13,573 bases of DNA from DTYU01 sp040757355 (GTDB taxonomy: Bacteria > Bacillota > Desulfotomaculia > Desulfotomaculales > Ammonificaceae): positions 1-13,573 of the forward strand of contig JBFLWY010000053.1 in assembly GCA_040757355.1 (NCBI GenBank). The letters run 5' to 3'. The position numbers and the translations under genes are program-made. This document shows, piece after piece, positions 1 through 5,902 of the stretch. The notes beneath the pieces were generated by a model, which saw only the letters and a program-made list of their open reading frames with translations, made no database searches and was not told where the DNA came from. The first letter of the stretch is position 1, and every line of letters starts with the position of its first letter.

Positions 1-120
1 CTCCAACGGTTCGGAACACTTATACTGTTTCTAAAGGGAAAAGCTTTAGCTTGCCTCGCCCCTTCTGTTGATTATGCGTTTTCTTTTAACGTATACGCCA
101 CCTTGTCAAAAAACGCAGGT

Positions 121-537
121 TCAAGTACTCACTTTCAGCATTTCAAAACCGTACTCCTTAAAATGGGGATCAAACGCAAAAACCTTTTCAATCCCGTCCC
201 GGCGGGCAACAATAAAACTAATGCAATCAACCAGGCTCAGGTTACGGCGGCGCGCAGTCAGTACGGCCTCCACCCCGGCAAGGTGGGTATCACCATCCAC
301 CCATATTATCGTTAATCCGGGCCATACGCTGGTATAGAACGACCTCAGCGCTTCGATACCCAGGCGTCTTTGGAGCAGGGCTGATGTTTCAACTACGACG
401 TAATTACTGCAGACAAGCTGCGCTCCGGACTCAACCAGCATTCTCCAAATATCGCTTGCCTCTTCGTGAAACTTGTCGTCAGCATCCATTACCGCCAGGA
501 AAGAGGAGGTGTCTAAATAAACCTTCTCTTTCTTCAT
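121..537 (-). CDS. PIN-domain toxin (VapC-like ribonuclease), first TA pair
   Basis: A 138-residue protein of the usual size for a single-domain PIN toxin. PIN proteins are Mg-dependent RNases that cut tRNA, rRNA or mRNA when freed from their antitoxin. Visible acidic active-site candidates are D9 (YLDTSSFL), E50 (VVVETSALL), D104 (SLVDCISF) and D123 (FAFDPHF), which is the full PIN set in the right order. The ATG at 535-537 overlaps the stop of the upstream antitoxin gene in an ATGA (534-537), so the two are translationally coupled. The RNA target cannot be read from the sequence. No clear terminator is visible in the 120 bases after the stop. Confidence 0.92.
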   Translation of the reverse strand: MKKEKVYLDTSSFLAVMDADDKFHEEASDIWRMLVESGAQLVCSNYVVVETSALLQRRLGIEALRSFYTSVWPGLTIIWVDGDTHLAGVEAVLTARRRNLSLVDCISFIVARRDGIEKVFAFDPHFKEYGFEMLKVST

Positions 538-776
538 TGCTCCTCCAGCGTTTCGGCAAAATACCGGTCGTGCTGCTCCGCAAGATCGCCCAGCCCGGAC
601 CTAAACCTACCGGCCACACCCAGCATTTTTTCCTTTAGAGCTACGGCTTCATTCCTGCGTACCAAATCGTCTACGGCCCTTCTGATAAGCTCCGCCAAAG
701 AAACGCCTTCCTTCGCACTCAGTCTTTTCAGCGCTTTAAGCTGGTCTTCGGTTAGTTGCACCTGTGTCCGAATCAT
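534..776 (-). CDS. Ribbon-helix-helix (CopG/VapB-like) antitoxin
   Basis: An 80-residue protein. Its N-terminus reads as a ribbon-helix-helix DNA-binding domain: a short beta strand (MIRTQVQLTEDQ, residues 1-12), a helix (LKALKRLSAKEG), then the second helix with SLAELIRRAVDDLV (about residues 26-39). The charged C-terminal half would wrap and inhibit the PIN toxin encoded immediately downstream. The start is ATG at 774-776, preceded by AGGGGTGAG. Such antitoxins normally repress their own operon together with the toxin. A candidate operator with inverted GTAATG/CATTAC arms lies just upstream at 794-823. Confidence 0.9.
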   Translation of the reverse strand: MIRTQVQLTEDQLKALKRLSAKEGVSLAELIRRAVDDLVRRNEAVALKEKMLGVAGRFRSGLGDLAEQHDRYFAETLEEQ

Positions 777-793
777 CCGCTCACCCCTGTGCA

Positions 794-840
794 GTAATGC
801 TTACAGTTAAATAATAACATTACAGCAGCTCTCTCAACAA
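794..840 (-). promoter_or_regulatory. Candidate promoter and operator of the RHH/PIN toxin-antitoxin pair
   Basis: On the minus strand TTGTTG (840-835) is followed after 18 bases by TATTAT (816-811), a plausible sigma-A-type promoter about 35 bases upstream of the antitoxin start. GTAATG at 794-799 and CATTAC at 818-823 form a perfect 6-bp inverted repeat flanking or overlapping the -10 element. That is where an autorepressor of the ribbon-helix-helix class would be expected to bind. The arms are seen directly; promoter and operator function are inferred. Confidence 0.4.
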
Positions 841-897
841 CAAAAATATTAGTCCGTGAAGGAACCAATAGATTGGACAGTCTGCTCTTTTCCCTCA

Positions 898-990
898 TTA
901 GATTTCTTTTCTGGCCTCCCAGGCCTTTTTGGCCATTCGTTGGCAAAAGCATCGCCCATTTGCTCTAAACCTTTCGGTAAGGCTCCAAAT
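898..990 (-). pseudogene. Remnant of the 3' end of a second DUF4268 gene
   Basis: Read on the minus strand, this stretch matches the last ~30 codons of the intact DUF4268 gene at 3016-4017. My hand alignment gives roughly 84% nucleotide identity over about 87 bases. Shared segments include LEQMGDAFA and AKKA.EAR before the stop (TAA at 898-900). One G of the parental GAAGTGGC is missing, giving GAATGGC and a frameshift, so the fragment cannot be read through. Similarity stops at about 990. No matching upstream coding sequence follows; instead the promoter region of the AbrB/PIN pair begins. This is therefore a decayed second copy in the same orientation, not a recent duplication. Confidence 0.82.
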
Positions 991-994
991 TATC

Positions 995-1023
995 TTTACA
1001 ATTACCGGACTTTCCTTTACATT
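995..1023 (+). promoter_or_regulatory. Candidate promoter of the AbrB/PIN pair
   Basis: TTTACA (995-1000) and TACATT (1018-1023) are separated by 17 bases, upstream of the AbrB-type antitoxin gene. A strong ribosome binding site, GGGAGGTAAAG, lies at 1048-1058 before the ATG at 1062. The elements are seen; promoter activity is inferred. Confidence 0.4.
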
Positions 1024-1061
1024 TATTAATAAGTACAACATTACTCCGGGAGGTAAAGAAT

Positions 1062-1307
1062 ATGTTTGCCAAGCTTTCCAAGAAAGGTCAGATAACCTTA
1101 CCGGCTGAGGTGAGAAAGGTCTTAAACCTCCGTTACGGTGCGCGCGTGCATTTTGTCATCAAGGAAGACGGTGTCCGCATTATACCGGGGGATCCAGGAA
1201 TCGAATCCCTCCAGGGTACCGTCAATGTTCCCGTGCCGCAAGACTTCAAGGCCGCCCGCCGCCGCGTTATGGAGGAACGCGCCCGTGAAGAAAGCACGCG
1301 TACTTGA
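1062..1307 (+). CDS. AbrB/SpoVT-type antitoxin (VapB-like)
   Basis: An 81-residue protein with an N-terminal swapped-hairpin AbrB DNA-binding domain. The signature is KLSKKGQITLPAEVRKVLNL (residues 4-23) followed by YGARVHFVIKEDGVRIIP. This is the standard antitoxin fold paired with PIN toxins; the basic and acidic tail (about residues 60-81) would bind and block the toxin. The start is ATG at 1062 with an excellent GGGAGG site. Its 3' end overlaps the downstream PIN gene by 23 bases, which implies translational coupling. Autoregulation at the promoter around 995-1023 is expected for the family but not shown. Confidence 0.92.
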   Translation: MFAKLSKKGQITLPAEVRKVLNLRYGARVHFVIKEDGVRIIPGDPGIESLQGTVNVPVPQDFKAARRRVMEERAREESTRT

Positions 1308-1695
1308 CGCCAACATCATTCTTCGCTTCCTGACCAACGACATCCCGGAACAGGCTAACCGGTGCTCCGCTCTACTGAAGCGGGTCGAATCCGGCGTGGA
1401 ACAGGTTTTATTACCTGACCTCGTTCTGGCCGATATCGTTTGGATTCTGGAGAAATTCTATAAACAACCCAAACAGCGCATTTATGACCTTCTCATACCC
1501 CTTCTGAACTTGCGCGGCCTGCGCTTTTCTAACAAAAAAACAGCCCGTGAAGCTCTCCGGCTCTACACGGCAAAGAACCTGGACTGGACCGACGCTTTTA
1601 CCGCCGCCCAGATGCTTATAAAAAACCAAGGTGAGATCTATTCATACGACAAGGATTTCGATAAATTGGAGAGCGTCACCAGGCTGGAGCCTTGA
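1285..1695 (+). CDS. PIN-domain toxin (VapC-like), second TA pair
   Basis: I place the start at GTG 1285-1287, giving 136 residues, because GGAGG sits 9 bases upstream at 1271-1275 and the product then begins with the typical strand KKARVLDANIILRFL. The reading frame is open further upstream to 1138, but that extension lies inside the antitoxin gene. Active-site candidates are D8 (VLDAN), D50 (VLADIVWIL), D103 (DWTDAFTAA) and D122 or D124 (SYDKDFDK). The second acidic position is usually Glu in this subfamily and is Asp here, so activity is likely but not certain. It is predicted to be an RNase neutralised by the AbrB-type protein encoded just upstream. Confidence 0.9.
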   Translation: MKKARVLDANIILRFLTNDIPEQANRCSALLKRVESGVEQVLLPDLVLADIVWILEKFYKQPKQRIYDLLIPLLNLRGLRFSNKKTAREALRLYTAKNLDWTDAFTAAQMLIKNQGEIYSYDKDFDKLESVTRLEP

Positions 1696-1741
1696 AAACG
1701 CAAATCCCAAAGCTATACTATATTAGAGAAAGTGTTAGGAT

Positions 1742-2038
1742 TTACCGGCTCTTCCAGTAGCCTGGACACCTCTTATGATGGGCTACCGCGACTATCTCGA
1801 TTTCCTCGTTACGAACCCGGTAGACAAGACTGAAAGGAAAGTGCGGAAAGAGGTACCGGCGAGTACCGTGCAAGTAACGGGGCCACCGCTCAGGGGCTTC
1901 CCTCACCCGTTCTACGCAGGCATTGACCTCCGTTGCGAAGGCTCGGGCGGCTATGGGACTCCGCTCAGCGTACCACAGTAAAGCGGCTTCAACCTCGGCA
2001 GCCCCGGCAGGATGAAAGCGAATCCGTACGTCAGGCAC
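1742..2038 (-). CDS. RelE/ParE-family toxin (intact copy)
   Basis: A 98-residue protein, full length for the RelE/ParE superfamily. Recognisable segments are an N-terminal strand and helix (VRIRFHPAGAAEVEAALLWY), a central RRYLFPHFPFSLVYRV strand pair (about residues 60-76) and the C-terminal AVAHHKRCPGYW motif (about 83-95). Members either cut ribosome-bound mRNA or poison gyrase; the sequence does not say which. The start is GTG at 2036-2038, overlapping the preceding antitoxin gene by 8 bases. It is convergent with the PIN gene ending at 1695. It is the only complete toxin of its family in this cluster. Confidence 0.9.
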   Translation of the reverse strand: MPDVRIRFHPAGAAEVEAALLWYAERSPIAARAFATEVNACVERVREAPERWPRYLHGTRRYLFPHFPFSLVYRVRNEEIEIVAVAHHKRCPGYWKSR

Positions 2039-2264
2039 CAGTACCCCTCATAAGCTTCGCCTTCACCTCTTCCCATGGCACAAGCTCCACGGTGTTCGCA
2101 TCGAGTTCGGCCAGTCGCCGTTCAATCTCCTCCTGCCATGCGGATTCAACATCCTCGTCGACTTCGTGCTCAAGGCTTTCTAACAACAGCCCAGCCAAAG
2201 CGGCTCGGTCGTGCTCATCAAGCGCCGAAGCTTGTCTAAACAAATCGCCAACAGGCGTTGACAT
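2031..2264 (-). CDS. Addiction-module antitoxin (PF09720 type) for the intact ParE
   Basis: A 77-residue protein starting at ATG 2262-2264 (MSTPVGDLF), with AAAGGAGAGGGG directly upstream supporting this start. The frame is open further upstream to about 2474, but that extension covers a broken toxin gene and a promoter-like stretch, not antitoxin sequence. The protein is helical and acidic, with LAGLLLESLEHE (about residues 28-39), then AWQEEIERRLAELD and the terminal VPWEEVKAKL that identifies the unstable-antitoxin family PF09720. It overlaps the RelE/ParE toxin gene (1742-2038) by 8 bases and is its expected inhibitor. Confidence 0.87.
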   Translation of the reverse strand: MSTPVGDLFRQASALDEHDRAALAGLLLESLEHEVDEDVESAWQEEIERRLAELDANTVELVPWEEVKAKLMRGTGA

Positions 2265-2327
2265 GATCCCCTCTCCTTTCGTTTTACAATAGGAGTAAGA
2301 TTTTAAGCCCTCTAACATCCCCGCCAC

Positions 2328-2417
2328 TCCTAAGCCGGGGCGCCGCTCCTCGTACCAAGCGTAGGCGTCTGCAATGTCTTGCTCGGCCTCCGGCGCAACG
2401 ACCAACTTAGCGGCCAT
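2328..2417 (-). pseudogene. Truncated RelE/ParE toxin gene: first 30 codons only
   Basis: From ATG 2415-2417, which has a good GGAG site 6 bases upstream, the frame encodes MAAKLVVAPEAEQDIADAYA then WYEERRPGLG. This is the conserved N-terminal strand and helix of RelE/ParE toxins. At residue 30 the similarity stops abruptly and the frame runs, without a stop, through unrelated residues into the ATG of the antitoxin at 2264. The remaining ~65 residues of the fold, including the RNA- or gyrase-contacting strands, are absent. It is read here as a deletion remnant. If translated from 2417 it would give a toxin-stub/antitoxin fusion. Confidence 0.78.
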
Positions 2418-2470
2418 AGCGACTCCGGACCCTGAAGGCAATCTGCATGCGCAACCTGATAGGACTACAG

Positions 2471-2656
2471 TCATCGCCGGCCGTGCCAGTAGAAAGGACG
2501 TCGCTTCTGGTGTGCAACCTGTAAAATGTCAACAACAGCCTTCTGGATGCCGTTGATAAAGGCTGCGCCGAGACCCGGGCTTTCTAGATCATAAAAGGCC
2601 GCAGCTTCGTTTAACTCGTCTTCGGCCGCCGGGTGGAACGAAACTGACCGACTCAC
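2471..2656 (-). pseudogene. RelE/ParE toxin gene with an internal deletion
   Basis: A 61-residue frame that joins a normal RelE/ParE N-terminus (SFHPAAEDELNEAAAFYDL, about residues 6-24, up to ILQ at 46) directly to the usual last 15 residues (VAHQKRRPFYWHGRR). Family members are about 95-100 residues long. The missing ~35 residues normally carry the central beta strands (the RRFPYSVLY-type segment), so the toxin is probably dead. The deletion keeps the reading frame. The start is GTG at 2654-2656, overlapping the antitoxin stop in a GTGA, so it was once a normal antitoxin-toxin pair with the gene at 2653-2877. Confidence 0.8.
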
Positions 2657-2877
2657 CTTAAACGGGCCTTTGCCCGGCTAAAGACTTCTTCTGCAGGCCT
2701 CAGTTGTGCACCGCCCCGGTCAATTTCTTCGTCACGGCGGATAGCTTCTTCTATCCAGAGATTTTCCACTTCTCCTTCGGACAAGGCGTCAAGGCTAACG
2801 AGGAGTTCCCGGGCCAGCTTCGCCCGGAACTCCGGACTCAGCTTCAAAGCTTCCGCCTTTACTTCTTCAAAGCTCAT
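2653..2877 (-). CDS. Addiction-module antitoxin (PF09720 type), partner toxin deleted
   Basis: A 74-residue protein starting at ATG 2875-2877 (MSFEEVKAEALKL), chosen because GGGAGG lies 8 bases upstream. The frame is open further up to 2961, but that stretch has no ribosome site or family similarity. Helical features are SPEFRAKLARELLVSLD (about residues 14-30) and LWIEEAIRRDEEIDRG, ending in the PAEEVFSRAKARL form of the PF09720 tail. It overlaps the internally deleted ParE gene by 4 bases (GTGA). With that toxin broken, this is an orphan antitoxin that could still protect against related toxins arriving on other elements. Confidence 0.86.
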   Translation of the reverse strand: MSFEEVKAEALKLSPEFRAKLARELLVSLDALSEGEVENLWIEEAIRRDEEIDRGGAQLRPAEEVFSRAKARLR

Positions 2878-2913
2878 CTCAAGGCCTCCCAAACTGGTCG
2901 TGCATCTGCTTCT

Positions 2914-2942
2914 AACGTACACTATAAAAATAAGATAGTCAA
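2914..2942 (-). promoter_or_regulatory. Candidate promoter of the orphan antitoxin gene
   Basis: On the minus strand TTGACT (2942-2937) and TACGTT (2919-2914) are separated by 17 bases, about 40 bases upstream of the antitoxin start at 2877. The -35 is good and the -10 is poor, so confidence is low. Confidence 0.3.
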
Positions 2943-2986
2943 CGACCCGAAAGACCAGCAATTACCCGTTAGTGCATAAGTACCCA

Positions 2987-3005
2987 ATTTAGGCTTACCC
3001 TAAAT
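2987..3005. repeat. 7-bp inverted repeat after the DUF4268 gene
   Basis: ATTTAGG (2987-2993) and CCTAAAT (2999-3005) form a perfect 7-bp hairpin with a 5-base loop, 11 bases past the DUF4268 stop. It is AT-rich and has no T-run on the minus strand, so it is at best a weak terminator. It could also be an operator for the downstream antitoxin gene. Confidence 0.35.
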
Positions 3006-3015
3006 CATTGCATCC

Positions 3016-4017
3016 CTAACTCTCTCTTCTGGCCTCCAAGGCCTTTTTAGCCACTTCGCTGGCAAAGGCATCGCCCATTTGCTCTAAGTCTTTCGGCAGG
3101 GCGGCAATCCGCGGGCGGAATACCTTGACAAACCTGCCTAATACCTCGACAGCCCAGTCCTGCAGTTGACCGAGACGCTCCGGCGGATCCTCTATCCTCC
3201 CCTCGGTATAAACCGCTATCCTCCGCGCCTTGGGCAACTCCTCCCAAGAAAGCGGCTGCCCCATCTCCTTTTCTACCTCGCCCTGCTGCTCACGCAACAG
3301 CTCGAAAGCTCTCCTGTTATGTTCAAAACCCCTGTCAATGTAGAGCTCGACCCTCATCCTCCCGTCTTGCACAAAAGATACGGCGTAATTAAAACCGGTT
3401 CGTCCGGCACCCACGCTTAACCAGTTTTGCGGCAAACCTTTCTTCGCCGAGGTTAGCCCGGGGATTTCCTTTTTGACCTTTCCCAAAAGTTCGGAGAAAA
3501 ACTTCTGATAAGCTTCCTGCCGGGGGGAGGTCTTCGCAATCCGCTGCTGCTTTACCCAGTCGCTGGGCTGAACCACCACGTCGAAGTTGGAAGCCGGGAG
3601 AGAATCGCCGATTTTAAACACCTCTACCTGAACGCCGAAGAAAAGCTGTGCCTCGCTTGAGATCGAGTTCAACCACTCCAGCGCCTGCCGGTGTTCATCC
3701 CGGAAATCTGTTGCCACCCAGATCGCCGTCCGAGCGTCCTTTCCCGCTGCGTAGGTCAAAAGTTTACCTAAGTGATCATGGTCGGTGGGACCAAGCTGGT
3801 TTTCGATTACCACCGGCCGCCCCGAACCAAGGTCCCTGCCCACTAAGTCAACATAAAAGTCGCCGACAGCACCTTCGGATTCCGTAATCTCAAGGTCAAG
3901 ACCCAAAGCCTCCGAAAGCGCCTGGATGTTCTCCTTAAGCCAGGGCGTGAAATCCCGCGCTTCATCAGCCCAGATTTCACGCGGATTAACCTTTTCGAGT
4001 TTGCCTAACTGCTTCAT
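3016..4017 (-). CDS. DUF4268 protein with PD-(D/E)XK-like nuclease N-terminus
   Basis: A 333-residue protein. The N-terminal third looks like a PD-(D/E)XK-type nuclease core: E/D-rich GLDLEITESEG, D57 in FYVDLVG, then E72 and Q74 in VVIENQLGPTDHDHLGKLL, an ExQ variant of the catalytic ExK, followed by TYAAG. The C-terminal part (about residues 175-325) is the DUF4268 region, with WLSVGAGRTGFNYAVSF, VELYIDRG and a RIAVYTEG strand. Its role is not established; I infer a possible DNA-targeting or defence nuclease from the fold and setting. The start is ATG 4017 with GGAGGTG upstream. It lies 96 bases after csc1, behind its own candidate promoter. A decayed second copy of its 3' end is at 898-990. 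Confidence 0.85.
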   Translation of the reverse strand: MKQLGKLEKVNPREIWADEARDFTPWLKENIQALSEALGLDLEITESEGAVGDFYVDLVGRDLGSGRPVVIENQLGPTDHDHLGKLLTYAAGKDARTAIWVATDFRDEHRQALEWLNSISSEAQLFFGVQVEVFKIGDSLPASNFDVVVQPSDWVKQQRIAKTSPRQEAYQKFFSELLGKVKKEIPGLTSAKKGLPQNWLSVGAGRTGFNYAVSFVQDGRMRVELYIDRGFEHNRRAFELLREQQGEVEKEMGQPLSWEELPKARRIAVYTEGRIEDPPERLGQLQDWAVEVLGRFVKVFRPRIAALPKDLEQMGDAFASEVAKKALEARRES

Positions 4018-4054
4018 GGTAACACCTCCGGCCAGCCACCACTAAGAATCCCTC

Positions 4055-4084
4055 GTATTAATTAAACGCTGGTTCAGCTGCCAA
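4055..4084 (-). promoter_or_regulatory. Candidate promoter of the DUF4268 gene
   Basis: On the minus strand TTGGCA (4084-4079) and TAATAC (4060-4055) are 18 bases apart in the 96-base gap between csc1 and the DUF4268 gene. An imperfect inverted repeat (GGTT..GCTG against CAGC..AACC, 4071-4099) overlaps the -35. It could act as a weak terminator for the cas operon or as an operator. Function is inferred. Confidence 0.38.
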
Positions 4085-4113
4085 ACCGCCAGCACAACCA
4101 CATTGCTTTGCTT

Positions 4114-4887
4114 CTACACCGGCAGCTTACTCTTTACGTAAAACTCCGGCACAGAGACCGTTTGTTCGACACCTCCTACAGACAGACCACTAAAGGCCCA
4201 GTATGATACAGAAGTTCGCAGTCGGCCTCGAACTAAAAGATACCGATATGTAGCAGCCAGAATTTCGTACTGAGAAAATTGATTTACGAGTTCTATCGGT
4301 ATTTGAAGGTAGGGTGTCGTACAAGTACCCTCCACCAACTGACCTGCTACGATTTCGGACAATTCCACCATCTGCATCATCGTTCGCTTTTTCGCCAACA
4401 TAAACGTCTGCCCAATGATAAAGCCTTCCAATTCTGTGTAACTTGGGGAAATGGCGCAGGTTAGCATTAAATGATTAGGCAGGATGCTTTCAATGCGTCC
4501 GTACGTGGGTACATAATGTGCTCTCCCGCCGCCGCCCGTACCTGGATAACCTTCATTTACTACATTGAAGTCATTCTTATCCACCACTCCACGCTGTTTT
4601 GGCAACGGACGCAGTTGCCTATCTACGAACAGACCAGGGATGAACCAAACTGGTTTTTGGGATACGTCATAATCGCAGAAAAAGTAGTCTTCACTCGTAG
4701 ACTTTTTGGCGTCCTCCTCTAAGTCTACGAACCTACCGGAATGCCGCCACGTTACTTCGCGGGTCAGGCTTGCGTAAAGCGCCTCGCTGGTAACAAAAAT
4801 GTGCGTGTGATACTGCGAGCCGAAGTCAGAACTGACGTGGGTGAACCGGCCGCAATTGCGTAACAGCAAGGCTCGTAAGTAAAGCAT
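4114..4887 (-). CDS. csc1: Csc1 (Cas5 family) of a type I-D CRISPR effector
   Basis: I start at ATG 4885-4887 (257 residues) because GGGGTGA sits just upstream and MLYLRALLL matches the usual Csc1 opening strand. A GTG 9 bases earlier (4896) is possible. The N-terminal pattern FTHVSSDFGSQYHTHIFVTS then EALYASL matches the Csc1 feature 'FFSSREIGSLYxTEPxIxNYAL', typical of this RAMP protein. A glycine-rich loop (GYPGTGGGGRAHY, about 115-127) follows in the middle. Csc1 is the Cas5-like subunit that caps the 5' handle of the crRNA in type I-D Cascade. It is the last cas gene of the operon; no cas6 follows, which is where one often lies in I-D loci. Confidence 0.9.
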   Translation of the reverse strand: MLYLRALLLRNCGRFTHVSSDFGSQYHTHIFVTSEALYASLTREVTWRHSGRFVDLEEDAKKSTSEDYFFCDYDVSQKPVWFIPGLFVDRQLRPLPKQRGVVDKNDFNVVNEGYPGTGGGGRAHYVPTYGRIESILPNHLMLTCAISPSYTELEGFIIGQTFMLAKKRTMMQMVELSEIVAGQLVEGTCTTPYLQIPIELVNQFSQYEILAATYRYLLVRGRLRTSVSYWAFSGLSVGGVEQTVSVPEFYVKSKLPV

Positions 4888-4901
4888 ATTATTCACCCCG
4901 C

Positions 4902-5900
4902 TTACCTTCTTCGCCCTCTTCCCCTTGCTCCAGCCTGTTCGCCTGAATTTACACTATCAAGCGCCTCAAGGTACCCTTTAAATGCTTCGCTCAACTTCTG
5001 TTTGATTACTTCAATATCAGAGCCGAAAAGCGAAACCGGTTCACCGACGGCGGCTTCAAATTTCAACTCATCTTTGAAGTCGGTCAGTTCACCGTTTTCC
5101 ATCCACTCCAGCATATTGAGCACCGAAAATAAGGGATAACCGGTTGAAACCGCCAGAAACCTGGTTTCAAACTTACCGTGATTCGCCGAATATTTGCCGT
5201 AACCGTGCTGGTCAGCCAATTTGACAGCGGTAAGGTAGCCAGCTACATCGAGTAAAGTCGGGCTTTCAATAATAGTGATAAACGGGAAGCGAGTGCCAGC
5301 CTTGACGTATTCATAGCGATGGAAAGAAGCCTCACCTCGTTCTATACTCAGGTCTTCACCGACAGTGTTGCCAATTGCCATTTGTTCCGGTGAGTCGTCG
5401 GTTTGAATACATTCGGCAGCATCTTCAACGGAGAAAGTATCAAAATAGCGAATACGTGAAAACGTTGCTCCTTTACCCGCTTCCAGACCACCAAAAAGCG
5501 AGCAGTTCCAACAGGCGATGCATAGCCCATCGGGTATGGTACATTCCTTGCCGAATTTACGGGCAAAGAAATCTTGCCACCCGTTGTCCGTCTCCACTTC
5601 CACCATCTCACGAAACAGGGTCATTTGGGCCCGCCGTTCGATGCCTTTCAGCTTACGTCCGATAAACTCTGCGCGCGTCTTGCCGAGCAAATCTAGTTTA
5701 TCCACATAGGTTTCGTTGGAGTAACCCGCGTGCGATACGGGCAGGAAGCGGCTCGACGCCGTCTTAACCCCCACAATCGTCACAACCTGCCGTGTATAGA
5801 TGGCTTGGGCGATCTTTTTTCCTTTTATCTCACGCGGTACCAAAATCTCCACATCAGCCAATTGTTCACCAAATTGTTCTACTTTGGCATTCGTGCTCAC
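4902..5900 (-). CDS. csc2: Csc2 (Cas7 family) backbone of the type I-D effector
   Basis: A 332-residue protein, normal length for Csc2. It has the RRM-like RAMP core with KTASSRFLPVSHAGYSNETY (about 46-65), a cysteine cluster C120-x6-C127-x2-C130-x2-C133 that fits the zinc-binding insertion known in Csc2, then the LFGGLEAGKGATFSRIRYFD segment (135-154) and ESPTLLDVAGYLTAVKLAD (212-230). It ends in a basic GARGRGRRR tail that may bind RNA. Csc2 polymerises along the crRNA spacer. The start is GTG 5898-5900 with GGGAGGG upstream, 2 bases after the preceding stop. Confidence 0.94.
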   Translation of the reverse strand: MSTNAKVEQFGEQLADVEILVPREIKGKKIAQAIYTRQVVTIVGVKTASSRFLPVSHAGYSNETYVDKLDLLGKTRAEFIGRKLKGIERRAQMTLFREMVEVETDNGWQDFFARKFGKECTIPDGLCIACWNCSLFGGLEAGKGATFSRIRYFDTFSVEDAAECIQTDDSPEQMAIGNTVGEDLSIERGEASFHRYEYVKAGTRFPFITIIESPTLLDVAGYLTAVKLADQHGYGKYSANHGKFETRFLAVSTGYPLFSVLNMLEWMENGELTDFKDELKFEAAVGEPVSLFGSDIEVIKQKLSEAFKGYLEALDSVNSGEQAGARGRGRRR

Positions 5901-5902
5901 GG

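Noticed and set aside
31..49. CTAAAG/CTTTAG hairpin at the left edge as a terminator
   Set aside because: Only a 6-bp AT-rich stem with a 7-base loop and no T-run. Similar hairpins occur by chance.
865..876. CCAAT-AG-ATTGG palindrome
   Set aside because: A 5-bp stem with a 2-base loop, too short to support a function and not tied to a promoter.
1138..1284. Upstream extension of the second PIN toxin
   Set aside because: It lies inside the antitoxin gene in another frame. The GTG at 1285 has a GGAGG site and gives a normal PIN N-terminus.
2878..2961. Upstream extension of the orphan antitoxin
   Set aside because: No ribosome site or family similarity, and it covers the candidate promoter. 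ATG 2877 has GGGAGG.
3047..3247. Minus-strand frame inside the DUF4268 gene
   Set aside because: Out-of-frame shadow of a well-supported gene, with no independent signals.
4023..4113. A cas6 gene after csc1
   Set aside because: The gap is only 96 bases and is followed by DUF4268, which has none of the Cas6 RAMP features such as a glycine-rich C-terminal loop.
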